From an uncultured Lachnospiraceae bacterium (GTDB lineage Bacteria; Bacillota_A; Clostridia; Lachnospirales; Lachnospiraceae), in contig CAMMZE010000007.1 of NCBI GenBank assembly GCA_946529195.1, positions 1 to 15,292 on the forward strand: a stretch of DNA of 15,292 bases, written 5' to 3'. Made by a program: the position numbers and the translations under genes. The stretch's first letter is position 1. Every line of letters starts with the position of its first letter. The notes under the pieces were generated by a model that was given only the letters and a program-made list of their open reading frames with translations, ran no database searches and was not told the DNA's origin. Positions 7,377 to 14,158 of this stretch are shown piece after piece.

Positions 7377-8834
7377 CTACCAGCCCAGAAGCATATCGTA
7401 GAGATCTTCGTACTTTCTTGCGGAAGCTTCCCAGGAATAATCCGCCTGCATGCCCCTGCGCACGATATCATTCCAGCGCTCATGCTGGTTGTAATATACA
7501 TGCTTGGCATACTGGATGGTATACAGCATCTCATGCGCATTATAATTGGCAAAACTGAAGCCGTTGCCCGTATTTTCATATTCGTTATAGGGCATAACCG
7601 TCTCTCTCAGGCCGCCGGTCTCACGCACGATCGGCACAGTGCCGTAGCGCAGGCTCATCAGCTGGCTGAGTCCGCAGGGCTCAAAGAGAGAAGGCATCAG
7701 AAATGCATCGCAGGCTGCATAGATCCTGTGGGAGCGGGTATTGTCATACATGATGCTGGAAGAAACACGGTCTTTGTATTTCCACTCATAATAGCGGAAC
7801 ATATTTTCATAGCGGGTCTCTCCGGTACCCAGGATCACAAACTGCAGGTCATCGGAACAGATATCTTCCATGACACAGTCGATCAGGTCCATGCCCTTCT
7901 GGTCTGTCAGACGGGAAACCAGTCCGACTACGAAGCGTTTCTCATCCACGGCCATTCCCAGCTCTTCCTGAAGAGCAGTCTTGTTCTTGGCTTTAAGCTC
8001 TGCAAAATTGTCCACAGAATAATTCTGCACGATCAGAGGATCTGTTTCCGGATTCCACTCCTGATAATCAATGCCGTTGACGATACCGGAAAGGTTATTG
8101 GAGCGGGCTCTCATCAGGCCGTCCAGTCCCTCTCCGTAGAAAGGATACTTGATCTCATCTGCATAACAGCTGCTGACAGTGGTGATCCAGTCTGCATAGA
8201 CCAGTCCGCCCTTGAGATAATTGCCGTTCTCATAAGACTCCAGCTTGTCTGATGTAAAGAGGTATCCGCCCAGTCCGGTCACCCGCATCATGTCACCAAT
8301 ATTCCAGGTCCCCTGGAACTTGATATTGTGGATGGTCATGATGGTCTTGATGCCCTGGTAAAAATCACCATAGCGGTTCCAGTCATAAAACTCATTTTTC
8401 AGATATACCGGAACCAGACCTGTCTGCCAGTCATGGCAGTGGATGATATCAGGCCGGTAGTCGATCACTTCACACATAAGCAGAGCTGCCTTGCTGAAAT
8501 AAGCAAACTTCTCCAGATCCCAGAGTCCGTCTTCGTAAATCCTGTCACCGGAAAAATAATGCTCGTTGTCAATAAAGTAGAAAATCACGCCGTCATATTC
8601 CAGCTGGAACAGGCCAGCATAGATCCATTCTCCGGAAAGCTCTACATAATAATTGGTCAGATACTGCATCTGCTCCTTATATTTTTCAGGGATCACCCTG
8701 TAGAGCGGAAGAACCACTCTGACATCGTACTCCTCTTTCCGAAATGCTTTCGGAAGAGAACCTGCAACGTCGGCCAGTCCTCCTGTTTTGATAAAAGGAA
8801 CTGCTTCAGAAGCTGTAAATAATATCTTTTTCAT
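7377..8834 (-). CDS. glgA: Glycogen synthase (ADP-glucose type)
   Basis: GT5-family starch/glycogen synthase, which adds glucose from ADP-glucose to the non-reducing end of alpha-1,4-glucan. The protein has 485 residues, normal for bacterial GlgA. The N-terminal half has the ADP-glucose-binding KTGGLADV (16-23) and HCHDWQTGLVP. The C-terminal half has the GT-B nucleotide-binding region with GLVSRLTDQKG and the catalytic motif FEPCGLSQ (Glu at about residue 385), followed by ETGGLRETV. GGGAGAGG serves as ribosome site. It begins 45 bp after the spo0A stop. The only structure between them is a 6-bp hairpin (GCAGGA/TCCTGC, 8857-8871) without a T-run, so co-transcription with spo0A is likely. No glgC, glgB or glgP is in the window. 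Confidence 0.96.
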   Translation of the reverse strand: MKKILFTASEAVPFIKTGGLADVAGSLPKAFRKEEYDVRVVLPLYRVIPEKYKEQMQYLTNYYVELSGEWIYAGLFQLEYDGVIFYFIDNEHYFSGDRIYEDGLWDLEKFAYFSKAALLMCEVIDYRPDIIHCHDWQTGLVPVYLKNEFYDWNRYGDFYQGIKTIMTIHNIKFQGTWNIGDMMRVTGLGGYLFTSDKLESYENGNYLKGGLVYADWITTVSSCYADEIKYPFYGEGLDGLMRARSNNLSGIVNGIDYQEWNPETDPLIVQNYSVDNFAELKAKNKTALQEELGMAVDEKRFVVGLVSRLTDQKGMDLIDCVMEDICSDDLQFVILGTGETRYENMFRYYEWKYKDRVSSSIMYDNTRSHRIYAACDAFLMPSLFEPCGLSQLMSLRYGTVPIVRETGGLRETVMPYNEYENTGNGFSFANYNAHEMLYTIQYAKHVYYNQHERWNDIVRRGMQADYSWEASARKYEDLYDMLLGW

Positions 8835-8879
8835 CTTGTGCCTCTCCCTTTCTCCTGCAGGATGGTCCTGCGGGATCTG

Positions 8880-9671
8880 CTACCTGTGCTGCTCCCGGAT
8901 CCTGATCCTATCCGCGATGAGCGCAATAAACTCGCTATTTGTCGGTTTCCCCAGTCTGTCTCCGGCCGGGTGTCCGAATATTTCTGAGATGCTGGCCCGG
9001 TCTCCCTTTGCCCATGACAGCTCAACTGCATGCCGCATGGAACGCTCGACTCTGCCGGGAGTTGTATTATTCATACTGGCGACCGCGGGATAGAGAACCT
9101 TGGTCACCAGATTCAGGACTTCCTTATTGCGCACGGCGATGATAATGGCGTCACGCAGGTACTGGTATCCCCTGATATGGGCCGGCACGCCAAGTGCAAG
9201 CAGGGTTTCTGATACCTCTTCTTCCAGCGTTGCCGTCGGATAAGAAGTATGGTAAACCGGCGAAATATCAGAAACGATCTGTGAGGGCTGGCTGCCTGTT
9301 CCAAGGATCCGGCCGATCTGTTCCAAGAGGACTTTGTCCTCAAAGGGCTTCATAAGATAAAAACTGGCACCGAGGGCGAATGCCTGTTCCACCATGGCCT
9401 CCTGGCCTACTGCAGAGACCACCATGACCTCCGGCCGGCGGATCTCCGGCGGAAACTCTCTCAGCGCCTGCAGAAGGCCAAGGCCGTCCATGCGGGGCAT
9501 CACCATGTCCAGCAGGATCATATCCGGTTCATTCTTCCGGATCATCTCCAGCCCCTGCCTTCCGTCTGTCGCTTTTCCTGCTACTACAATGCTCCTGTCC
9601 GCTCTGAGAATGTCCTCGTAATGGGCGAGCATCTGAGGGTTGTCGTCAATCAAAACTAGTAAGTTGCTCAT
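8880..9671 (-). CDS. spo0A: Sporulation transcription factor Spo0A
   Basis: Master response regulator for entry into sporulation; when phosphorylated it binds TGNCGAA boxes. The protein has 263 residues. The receiver domain (1-120) has the acidic pair D9/D10, phosphoacceptor D55 in LLDMVMPRMDG, S86 and K108 (MKPF). After a linker with acidic residues comes the Spo0A-specific C-terminal domain: LGVPAHIRGYQYLRDAI, then the recognition helix region MNNTTPGRVERSMRHAVELSW, and the closing GKPTNSEFIALIADRIRI. All diagnostic residues are present. The ribosome site is AAAGGA. Unlike the common arrangement, spoIVB is not upstream; upp is. The upstream gap carries an array of 0A boxes, so autoregulation is probable. 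Confidence 0.98.
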   Translation of the reverse strand: MSNLLVLIDDNPQMLAHYEDILRADRSIVVAGKATDGRQGLEMIRKNEPDMILLDMVMPRMDGLGLLQALREFPPEIRRPEVMVVSAVGQEAMVEQAFALGASFYLMKPFEDKVLLEQIGRILGTGSQPSQIVSDISPVYHTSYPTATLEEEVSETLLALGVPAHIRGYQYLRDAIIIAVRNKEVLNLVTKVLYPAVASMNNTTPGRVERSMRHAVELSWAKGDRASISEIFGHPAGDRLGKPTNSEFIALIADRIRIREQHR

Positions 9672-9698
9672 TCTCTCATCCTTTCTGGAGTATTATTG

Positions 9699-9739
9699 TC
9701 AATTGTATGATACTGATTTTTCGCGTCTTGTACAATTGA
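9699..9739. promoter_or_regulatory. 9-bp inverted repeat framing the spo0A core promoter
   Basis: TCAATTGTA (9699-9707) and TACAATTGA (9731-9739) are exact inverted copies, 32 bp apart centre to centre, about three helical turns. One arm covers the expected transcription start and touches the -10 box, the other overlaps the -35 box. This is the geometry of an operator pair, though a chance AT-rich repeat is possible. Confidence 0.4.
9707..9735 (-). promoter_or_regulatory. Candidate sigma-A promoter of spo0A
   Basis: On the minus strand TTGTAC (9730-9735) and TATCAT (9707-9712) are 17 bp apart; the -10 box matches five of six, the -35 box three of six. It predicts a leader of about 28 nt before the ATG at 9671. 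I looked for a sigma-H promoter, common for spo0A, and found none that fits. Confidence 0.5.
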
Positions 9740-9763
9740 AATAATTCGCAAAAAGGAACAAAC

Positions 9764-9822
9764 GGCGACAATTTTCGACCAGTTTTGACATTATTCGACA
9801 CAATTCGTCAAATTTTGTCGAA
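9764..9822. promoter_or_regulatory. Array of Spo0A-binding boxes (0A boxes)
   Basis: Written on the plus strand, the heptamers GGCGACA (9764), TTCGACC (9774), TTTGACA (9784), TTCGACA (9794) and TTCGTCA (9804) repeat with an exact 10-bp period. They match the 0A box in reverse (TTCGACA) at 5, 6, 6, 7 and 6 of 7 bases. A perfect box in the other direction, TGTCGAA, follows at 9816-9822. The array lies about 64-122 bp upstream of the predicted spo0A transcription start and just after the upp stop. Confidence 0.75.
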
Positions 9823-9832
9823 ATTTTAGGAT

Positions 9833-10480
9833 TTATTTTGTGCCGAAAATTCTGTCTCCTGCGTCTCCAAGACCAGGGCAGATGTACTTTGACTCATTGA
9901 GACAGCGGTCTACCTGAGCGCAGTAGATCTCGATATCTGGATGCGCCTCGGCCAGAGCCTCCAGGCCTTCCGGAGCGGCGATGATGCAGAGGAATTTGAT
10001 CTTCTTGCCGCCGTACTTCTTAACAAAATCTACAGCTGCGATTCCGGAACCGCCGGTTGCAAGCATAGGGTCTGTCAGGATAACCAGACGCTGGTCGATG
10101 TTGGAAGGAAGCTTGCAGTAATACTCATGCGGCTCATGGGTATTCTTATCTCTGTAGAGTCCGATATGACCAACCTTTGCTGTCGGAACCAGCTCCAGGA
10201 TGCCGTTGACCATGCCAAGGCCGGCACGCAGAATGGGAACAATCGCCAGCTTCTTGCCTGCAATGACAGGAGACTGGCACTTCTCGATCGGTGTCTCTAC
10301 CTCGACATCTTCAAGCGGAAGGTCTTTGAGTGCTTCATATCCCATCAGGACAGCAATCTCTTCGACCATCTTACGGAACTCATTGGTTCCTGTCTGTTTC
10401 TTGCGCATGATCGTCACTTTGTGTTTGAGCAGAGGATGGTCTAAAATGATAACGTTTTTTTGTCCCTTGTAGTAATGCAT
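9833..10480 (-). CDS. upp: Uracil phosphoribosyltransferase
   Basis: Salvage enzyme that makes UMP from uracil and PRPP in the cytoplasm. The protein has 215 residues; the family is usually near 209, and the extra residues are an N-terminal MHYYKGQKN ahead of the conserved DHPLLKHK. The PRPP-binding loop is [13 protein letters not shown], and the uracil-binding C-terminus is [14 protein letters not shown], both intact. The ATG at 10480 has a GAAGGAG ribosome site, so the longer N-terminus is well supported. No clear T-run terminator follows; the inverted 0A boxes at 9794-9822 could form only a weak hairpin, so some transcripts may reach spo0A. Confidence 0.97.
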   Translation of the reverse strand: MHYYKGQKNVIILDHPLLKHKVTIMRKKQTGTNEFRKMVEEIAVLMGYEALKDLPLEDVEVETPIEKCQSPVIAGKKLAIVPILRAGLGMVNGILELVPTAKVGHIGLYRDKNTHEPHEYYCKLPSNIDQRLVILTDPMLATGGSGIAAVDFVKKYGGKKIKFLCIIAAPEGLEALAEAHPDIEIYCAQVDRCLNESKYICPGLGDAGDRIFGTK

Positions 10481-10527
10481 AATTACGCTCCTTCGTGTTA
10501 TCTTTTATATTATAAATAGTCAAATTT

Positions 10528-10556
10528 ATCATACCATATTTTATAAGGAATGTAAA
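10528..10556 (-). promoter_or_regulatory. Promoter of upp
   Basis: On the minus strand TTTACA (10551-10556) and TATGAT (10528-10533) are 17 bp apart, each five of six to consensus. The leader would be about 40 nt, too short for a PyrR-type attenuator. Confidence 0.65.
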
Positions 10557-10561
10557 ACCAA

Positions 10562-10590
10562 TTGCAGTTTCCTTTTTTTGGTGCTACACT
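10562..10590 (+). promoter_or_regulatory. Candidate promoter of the MATE transporter gene
   Basis: TTGCAG (10562-10567) and TACACT (10585-10590) are 17 bp apart. The match is moderate. Its -35 box is only 5 bp from the -35 box of the divergent upp promoter, so the two polymerase sites would compete. Confidence 0.4.
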
Positions 10591-10667
10591 GTGCTCTGGA
10601 CTTCAGACGGATCCTGTCAGTACACGGATTTTTCTATATATCATCAGCACAATCGGAGGAACTGGCA

Positions 10668-12041
10668 ATGCACATACGCATGACAAAACGCACTTCACAG
10701 AGTCTGACTGAGGGACCTGTCGTAAAAAATCTGATTACTTTTACGATCCCCCTTTTTCTGGGGCAGCTCCTGCAGCAGCTTTATAATATAGCCGACGCCT
10801 GGGTCATCGGCAATTTTTCCAATAATGACGCCTTTGCGGCGGTCAGCAGCACAGGAACCATCGTTTTTCTGATCATCGGTTTCTTTGCCGGTCTGGGCAC
10901 CGGCGGAAGCGTACTGATCTCCCGCTACTTCGGCGCCCATGAAGAGGAGACCTTATCCAAGGCCATCCATACCCACTTTCTGGTGGGCATCATCGCTTCT
11001 GTGATCTCTACCGCAGCCGGTCTTCTGCTCAACAAACCGCTGCTGATGCTTTTGGGGACCCCTGACTCCGTCATGCCCTACGCCCAGCAGTATCTGGGTA
11101 TTTTCTTTGCCGGCGTCAGCACCTCGATTATGTACAATGTTTCCATGGCCATCATGCGTGCCGTCGGAGACAGTCTGCATCCGCTCTATTATCTGATTTT
11201 TTCTTCCTTTCTGAATATAGGGCTGGACCTGCTATTTGTCGCCCATCCCTCCTTCCGCTGGGGGATTGTCGGCGCAGCTGTGGCCACTGTGCTCTCACAG
11301 GGTGTCAGCGCTCTTCTCTGCATCCATCATCTGCTCCGGATGCCCGAAGAGCTGCGGCTGGATTTTCGCAAACTGAAACTTTATCCCGACCTCATGAAAC
11401 GGGTCATTGCCCTGGGACTGCCCTCGGGCCTGCAAAATGCCGTCATTACCATCGGAAATCTTACAGTTCAGAAAAATATCAACAGCTTCGGTCCCTTTGC
11501 CATGGCAGGACAGGGAGCTTATTCCAAAATCGAAGGGTTCGTTTTCCTTCCCATCATGAGCCTGTCTCTCTCCGTTCCGACCTTTATCAGCCAGAACCTG
11601 GGAGCACAGCAATATGAAAGGGCCAAAAAAGGAGCCTGGTTCGGCGTCATCTCCGCCGTTGTCCTGGCAGAATCGATTGGCGTCCTCTTTTATATCCTGG
11701 CGCCGACTCTCATCTCCTTCTTCGTCAGCGAACCGGAGTCTGTCAGGCTCGGAGCCTCCTACGCCAGAGTCACCAGCCTCTTCTACTGCCTGCTGGCCTT
11801 TGCCCACGCCACGGCCGGCGTCATGCGGGGATGCGGCAAGGCAGTGGTTCCCATGGCAAACATGCTGATCTTCTGGTGCGCCGTCCGCATCGTCTATGTG
11901 ACAATGATCCTGCGCTTCATCCCGGAGTTCCAGATGATCGCCTGGGCCTATCCCCTCACCTGGGGGCTGAGCGACATCGTCTTTGCCTTCTTCTTGTTCA
12001 AGAGCGACTGGGTCCATAATTTCGAAAAAAAAGCTGTCTGA
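10668..12041 (+). CDS. MATE-family efflux transporter
   Basis: A 457-residue inner-membrane transporter of the multidrug and toxic compound extrusion family, which exports cationic drugs or other small molecules in exchange for Na+ or H+. The N-terminus has the family signature PLFLGQLLQQLYNIADAWVIG, and GGSVLISRYFGA and MRAVGDSLHPLYY are also typical. The second half repeats the pattern (LPSGLQNAVITIGNL, FISQNLGAQQYERAKKG, ATAGVMRGCGKAVVP), consistent with two bundles of six membrane helices. The start is the ATG at 10668 with GGAGGA 7 bp before it; longer reading upstream is open but crosses the promoter. The last codons lie in the left arm of a terminator shared with the converging gene. 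The substrate cannot be predicted. Confidence 0.93.
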   Translation: MHIRMTKRTSQSLTEGPVVKNLITFTIPLFLGQLLQQLYNIADAWVIGNFSNNDAFAAVSSTGTIVFLIIGFFAGLGTGGSVLISRYFGAHEEETLSKAIHTHFLVGIIASVISTAAGLLLNKPLLMLLGTPDSVMPYAQQYLGIFFAGVSTSIMYNVSMAIMRAVGDSLHPLYYLIFSSFLNIGLDLLFVAHPSFRWGIVGAAVATVLSQGVSALLCIHHLLRMPEELRLDFRKLKLYPDLMKRVIALGLPSGLQNAVITIGNLTVQKNINSFGPFAMAGQGAYSKIEGFVFLPIMSLSLSVPTFISQNLGAQQYERAKKGAWFGVISAVVLAESIGVLFYILAPTLISFFVSEPESVRLGASYARVTSLFYCLLAFAHATAGVMRGCGKAVVPMANMLIFWCAVRIVYVTMILRFIPEFQMIAWAYPLTWGLSDIVFAFFLFKSDWVHNFEKKAV

Positions 12042-12064
12042 TTGTTACTACTCAGACAGCTTTT
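12025..12064. terminator. Two-way terminator overlapping both converging 3' ends
   Basis: AAAAGCTGTCTGA (12029-12041) pairs perfectly over 13 bp with TCAGACAGCTTTT (12052-12064), loop of 10. On the minus strand the stem runs into eight Ts (12025-12032), so it is strong for the membrane-protein gene. For the MATE gene the T-run is the stem's own TTTT followed by CTACTTTC, so weaker. The stem encodes the last residues of both proteins. Confidence 0.85.
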
Positions 12065-12599
12065 CTACTTTCTTCCATGTCAGTCCGCTCATTTTCCTGC
12101 GGTTTGTAAGCAGCAGCCAGGCTGCGGCTGCCTCCAGCAGGATAAATACCAATCCCCAGAGAAGGGAGCCTTCCGTGTTAAATCCGATCAGATGGACGAC
12201 CTCTGCAATCACGCAGATGAGGGCCGCCGCACATGCTAGCAGAAAGGTCACAGGCAGACGGCCTGCAGAAGTCTGAAAGACATGCTCCCGCATAGGGTCG
12301 GCTTCCGCACACATACGTCCGAGCGCCATGGCGCTCCAGATGCAGCAGCCAAGACCTGCCGCATAGGGCAAAAGCAGGTAAAAGGCGTGATTGACTCCCG
12401 GTGCCGGGATGCAGCCTGCCGCCAGCATCAGCACTGCTGCTGCAGTCAGACGCAGCCAGAGTCCCTCCTGGACTCCCTTTCTCTTTTCCGGCTCTTCCCA
12501 CCGGTAAAAAGTCCCCTGATATTCGTACTGGCCCTCTTCATTAATCTGGTAGTCATCCAGATAGGACCGGTCTTTGTGCTTTCCTGTCAGCATTCCCAT
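12048..12599 (-). CDS. Hypothetical membrane protein, four predicted membrane segments
   Basis: I do not recognise this 183-residue protein. Residues 1-48 are polar and rich in Tyr, Glu, Asp and Lys (SYLDDYQINEEGQYEYQGTF), probably cytoplasmic. Four hydrophobic segments follow at about 49-66, 71-93, 114-137 and 143-163, and the C-terminus is basic (NRRKMSGLTWKKVEK). There is no signal-peptide cleavage motif or catalytic motif. Coding is supported by a good promoter, an AGAAGG ribosome site, and a stop placed exactly in the shared terminator. An alternative start is the Met at residue 3. It stands alone between two transporter genes. Confidence 0.75.
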   Translation of the reverse strand: MGMLTGKHKDRSYLDDYQINEEGQYEYQGTFYRWEEPEKRKGVQEGLWLRLTAAAVLMLAAGCIPAPGVNHAFYLLLPYAAGLGCCIWSAMALGRMCAEADPMREHVFQTSAGRLPVTFLLACAAALICVIAEVVHLIGFNTEGSLLWGLVFILLEAAAAWLLLTNRRKMSGLTWKKVEKLSE

Positions 12600-12631
12600 T
12601 GCATCGTACCTTCTCTCGACATGATGAGTAA

Positions 12632-12660
12632 AGTATACCCTCTTTTTCCTTTTTCCGCAA
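12632..12660 (-). promoter_or_regulatory. Promoter of the 183-residue membrane protein gene
   Basis: On the minus strand TTGCGG (12655-12660) and TATACT (12632-12637) are separated by 17 bp. The -10 box matches five of six. Confidence 0.55.
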
Positions 12661-12682
12661 GGACAGCCTCCGTTTTTGCCTC

Positions 12683-12711
12683 TTGCAATTTACATCAAAT
12701 CAAAGTACAAT
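12683..12711 (+). promoter_or_regulatory. Promoter of the uracil permease gene
   Basis: TTGCAA (12683-12688) and TACAAT (12706-12711) are separated by 17 bp. The leader to the start codon is only about 37 nt, so no attenuator or riboswitch fits in it. Confidence 0.65.
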
Positions 12712-12754
12712 CATAAAGACATTATATATAGTACAAACAAAACGGGAGGTATTT

Positions 12755-14065
12755 ATGAGTTACAAAGACGCACAGCCGCTTGCCGTTTATAATGCGCGCG
12801 AGCTCGGCATCGGAAAGATGATCCTTCTCGGTATGCAGCACACCTTCGCCATGTTTGGCGCTACGGTTCTGGTGCCGCTTCTGACTGGTCTCAATGTTTC
12901 CACAACGCTGCTGATGGCAGGTCTTGGCACACTTCTATTCCACTTCATCACCAAACGTAAAGTACCTGCTTTTCTGGGTTCTTCTTTTGCCTTTCTCGGC
13001 GGATATGCAGCAGTAGCCCCCATGATCGACGGTGCTCCCAACACAGAGATGCTCCCCTATGCCTGCGGCGGTGTTGCCGTAGCCGGTCTTCTCTATGTTG
13101 TTGTCAGTCTTCTTTTCAATGTTTTCGGAGCGAAACGCGTCATGCGCTTTTTCCCTCCTGTCGTTACCGGTCCCATCATTATCTCAATCGGCCTGATCCT
13201 GGCTCCCAGCGCCATCGCCAACTGCTCGCAGAACTGGCTGCTGGCCGTCATTGCCCTGGTTGTGATCGTGATCTGCAATATCTGGGGACGCGGCATGATC
13301 CGCATCATCCCGATCATGATGGGTATCATCGTTTCCTATATCGTAGCCCTGATTACCGGAGCTGTTGATTTCTCCGGTGTAACTTCCACCTTAAGCAACG
13401 GTCTGGTTGGCGGCATTGTCGCTGCTCCGATTCAGAGCTCCGCTTTTGCCAAATTTGATATCAGCTCCATTCTGACCATCGCTCCGATCGCCATTGCAAC
13501 CATGATGGAGCATATCGGAGACATCTCCGCCATCGGCGCTACGACAGAGCGCAATTATATCTCAGATCCCGGTCTCCACCGCACCCTGCTCGGAGACGGT
13601 CTGGCAACGACCCTGTCTGCTGTTTTCGGCGGTCCTGCCAATACGACCTACGGTGAGAATACAGGCGTCCTTGCCCTGAGCCGTGTATACGACCCGGCAG
13701 TTATCCGGATCGCAGCTGTATTTGCCATCATCCTATCCTTCTTCCCAGCATTCGCTGAGGTCATCCGGTCCATCCCGGCCGGCATCATCGGCGGCGTTTC
13801 CCTGATGCTCTACGGTATGATTTCCGCAGTCGGCATCCGCAATGTGGTTGAAAATCAGGTTGATTTCACCAACAGCAGAAATCTGATTATCGCAGCAGTG
13901 ATCCTGGTCTGCGCACTGGGCTTCAACTTCAGCGATATTGGAGGCATCTCCTTCACTGTTGCAGGCACTACCATTACCCTTTCCGGTCTGGCGATTGCAT
14001 CCATCGCAGGTATCCTGCTCAACGCCATTCTGCCCGGCAACACCTTCGAGTTCAAAGAGCATTAA
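12755..14065 (+). CDS. uraA: Uracil permease, NCS2 family
   Basis: A 436-residue nucleobase:cation symporter of the NCS2 family that imports uracil with protons. The region MMEHIGDISAIGATTERNYISDPGLHRTLLGDGL, followed by FGGPANTTYGENTGVLALSRVYDP, matches the UraA/PyrP subfamily. It holds the two uracil-contacting glutamates (Glu of MEHIG and Glu of YGEN, equivalents of E241 and E290 of E. coli UraA). The position of UraA H245 is Asp here. The rest is hydrophobic, in line with 14 membrane segments. The start at 12755 follows GGGAGG; the in-frame TTG at 12683 is the -35 box and is rejected. Together with upp it allows uracil salvage. Confidence 0.94.
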   Translation: MSYKDAQPLAVYNARELGIGKMILLGMQHTFAMFGATVLVPLLTGLNVSTTLLMAGLGTLLFHFITKRKVPAFLGSSFAFLGGYAAVAPMIDGAPNTEMLPYACGGVAVAGLLYVVVSLLFNVFGAKRVMRFFPPVVTGPIIISIGLILAPSAIANCSQNWLLAVIALVVIVICNIWGRGMIRIIPIMMGIIVSYIVALITGAVDFSGVTSTLSNGLVGGIVAAPIQSSAFAKFDISSILTIAPIAIATMMEHIGDISAIGATTERNYISDPGLHRTLLGDGLATTLSAVFGGPANTTYGENTGVLALSRVYDPAVIRIAAVFAIILSFFPAFAEVIRSIPAGIIGGVSLMLYGMISAVGIRNVVENQVDFTNSRNLIIAAVILVCALGFNFSDIGGISFTVAGTTITLSGLAIASIAGILLNAILPGNTFEFKEH

Positions 14066-14081
14066 TTATCTCTTCGGTACA

Positions 14082-14136
14082 AAAAAAACGCTCGTCCTTT
14101 CCGCATTTTCTATGTGCGGTCGGGACGAGCTTTTTT
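14082..14136. terminator. Two-way terminator after the uracil permease gene
   Basis: GCTCGTCC (14090-14097) pairs with GGACGAGC (14123-14130), with an inner CCGCA/TGCGG stem. Six Ts follow on the plus strand and eight on the minus strand, so it works for both the permease and the converging ATPase gene. Confidence 0.88.
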
Positions 14137-14158
14137 CGACTCAGAAATATTATCTCTT

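Noticed and set aside
9672..9763. Sigma-H promoter for spo0A.
   Set aside because: A GAAT occurs near 9743-9748 on the minus strand, but no AGGA-type -35 element lies at the right distance.
10481..10667. Possible PyrR attenuator or purine-type riboswitch before upp or the MATE gene.
   Set aside because: The upp leader is only about 40 nt, and I see no anti-terminator or terminator pair or riboswitch core in either leader.
11295..12017. Minus-strand open frame of 240 codons opposite the MATE gene.
   Set aside because: It is the antisense of membrane helices, giving an Asp/Glu/Gly/His-rich translation with no family resemblance.
12683..12754. Upstream TTG start extending the uracil permease.
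   Set aside because: It coincides with the -35 hexamer; the ATG at 12755 has a strong GGGAGG site.
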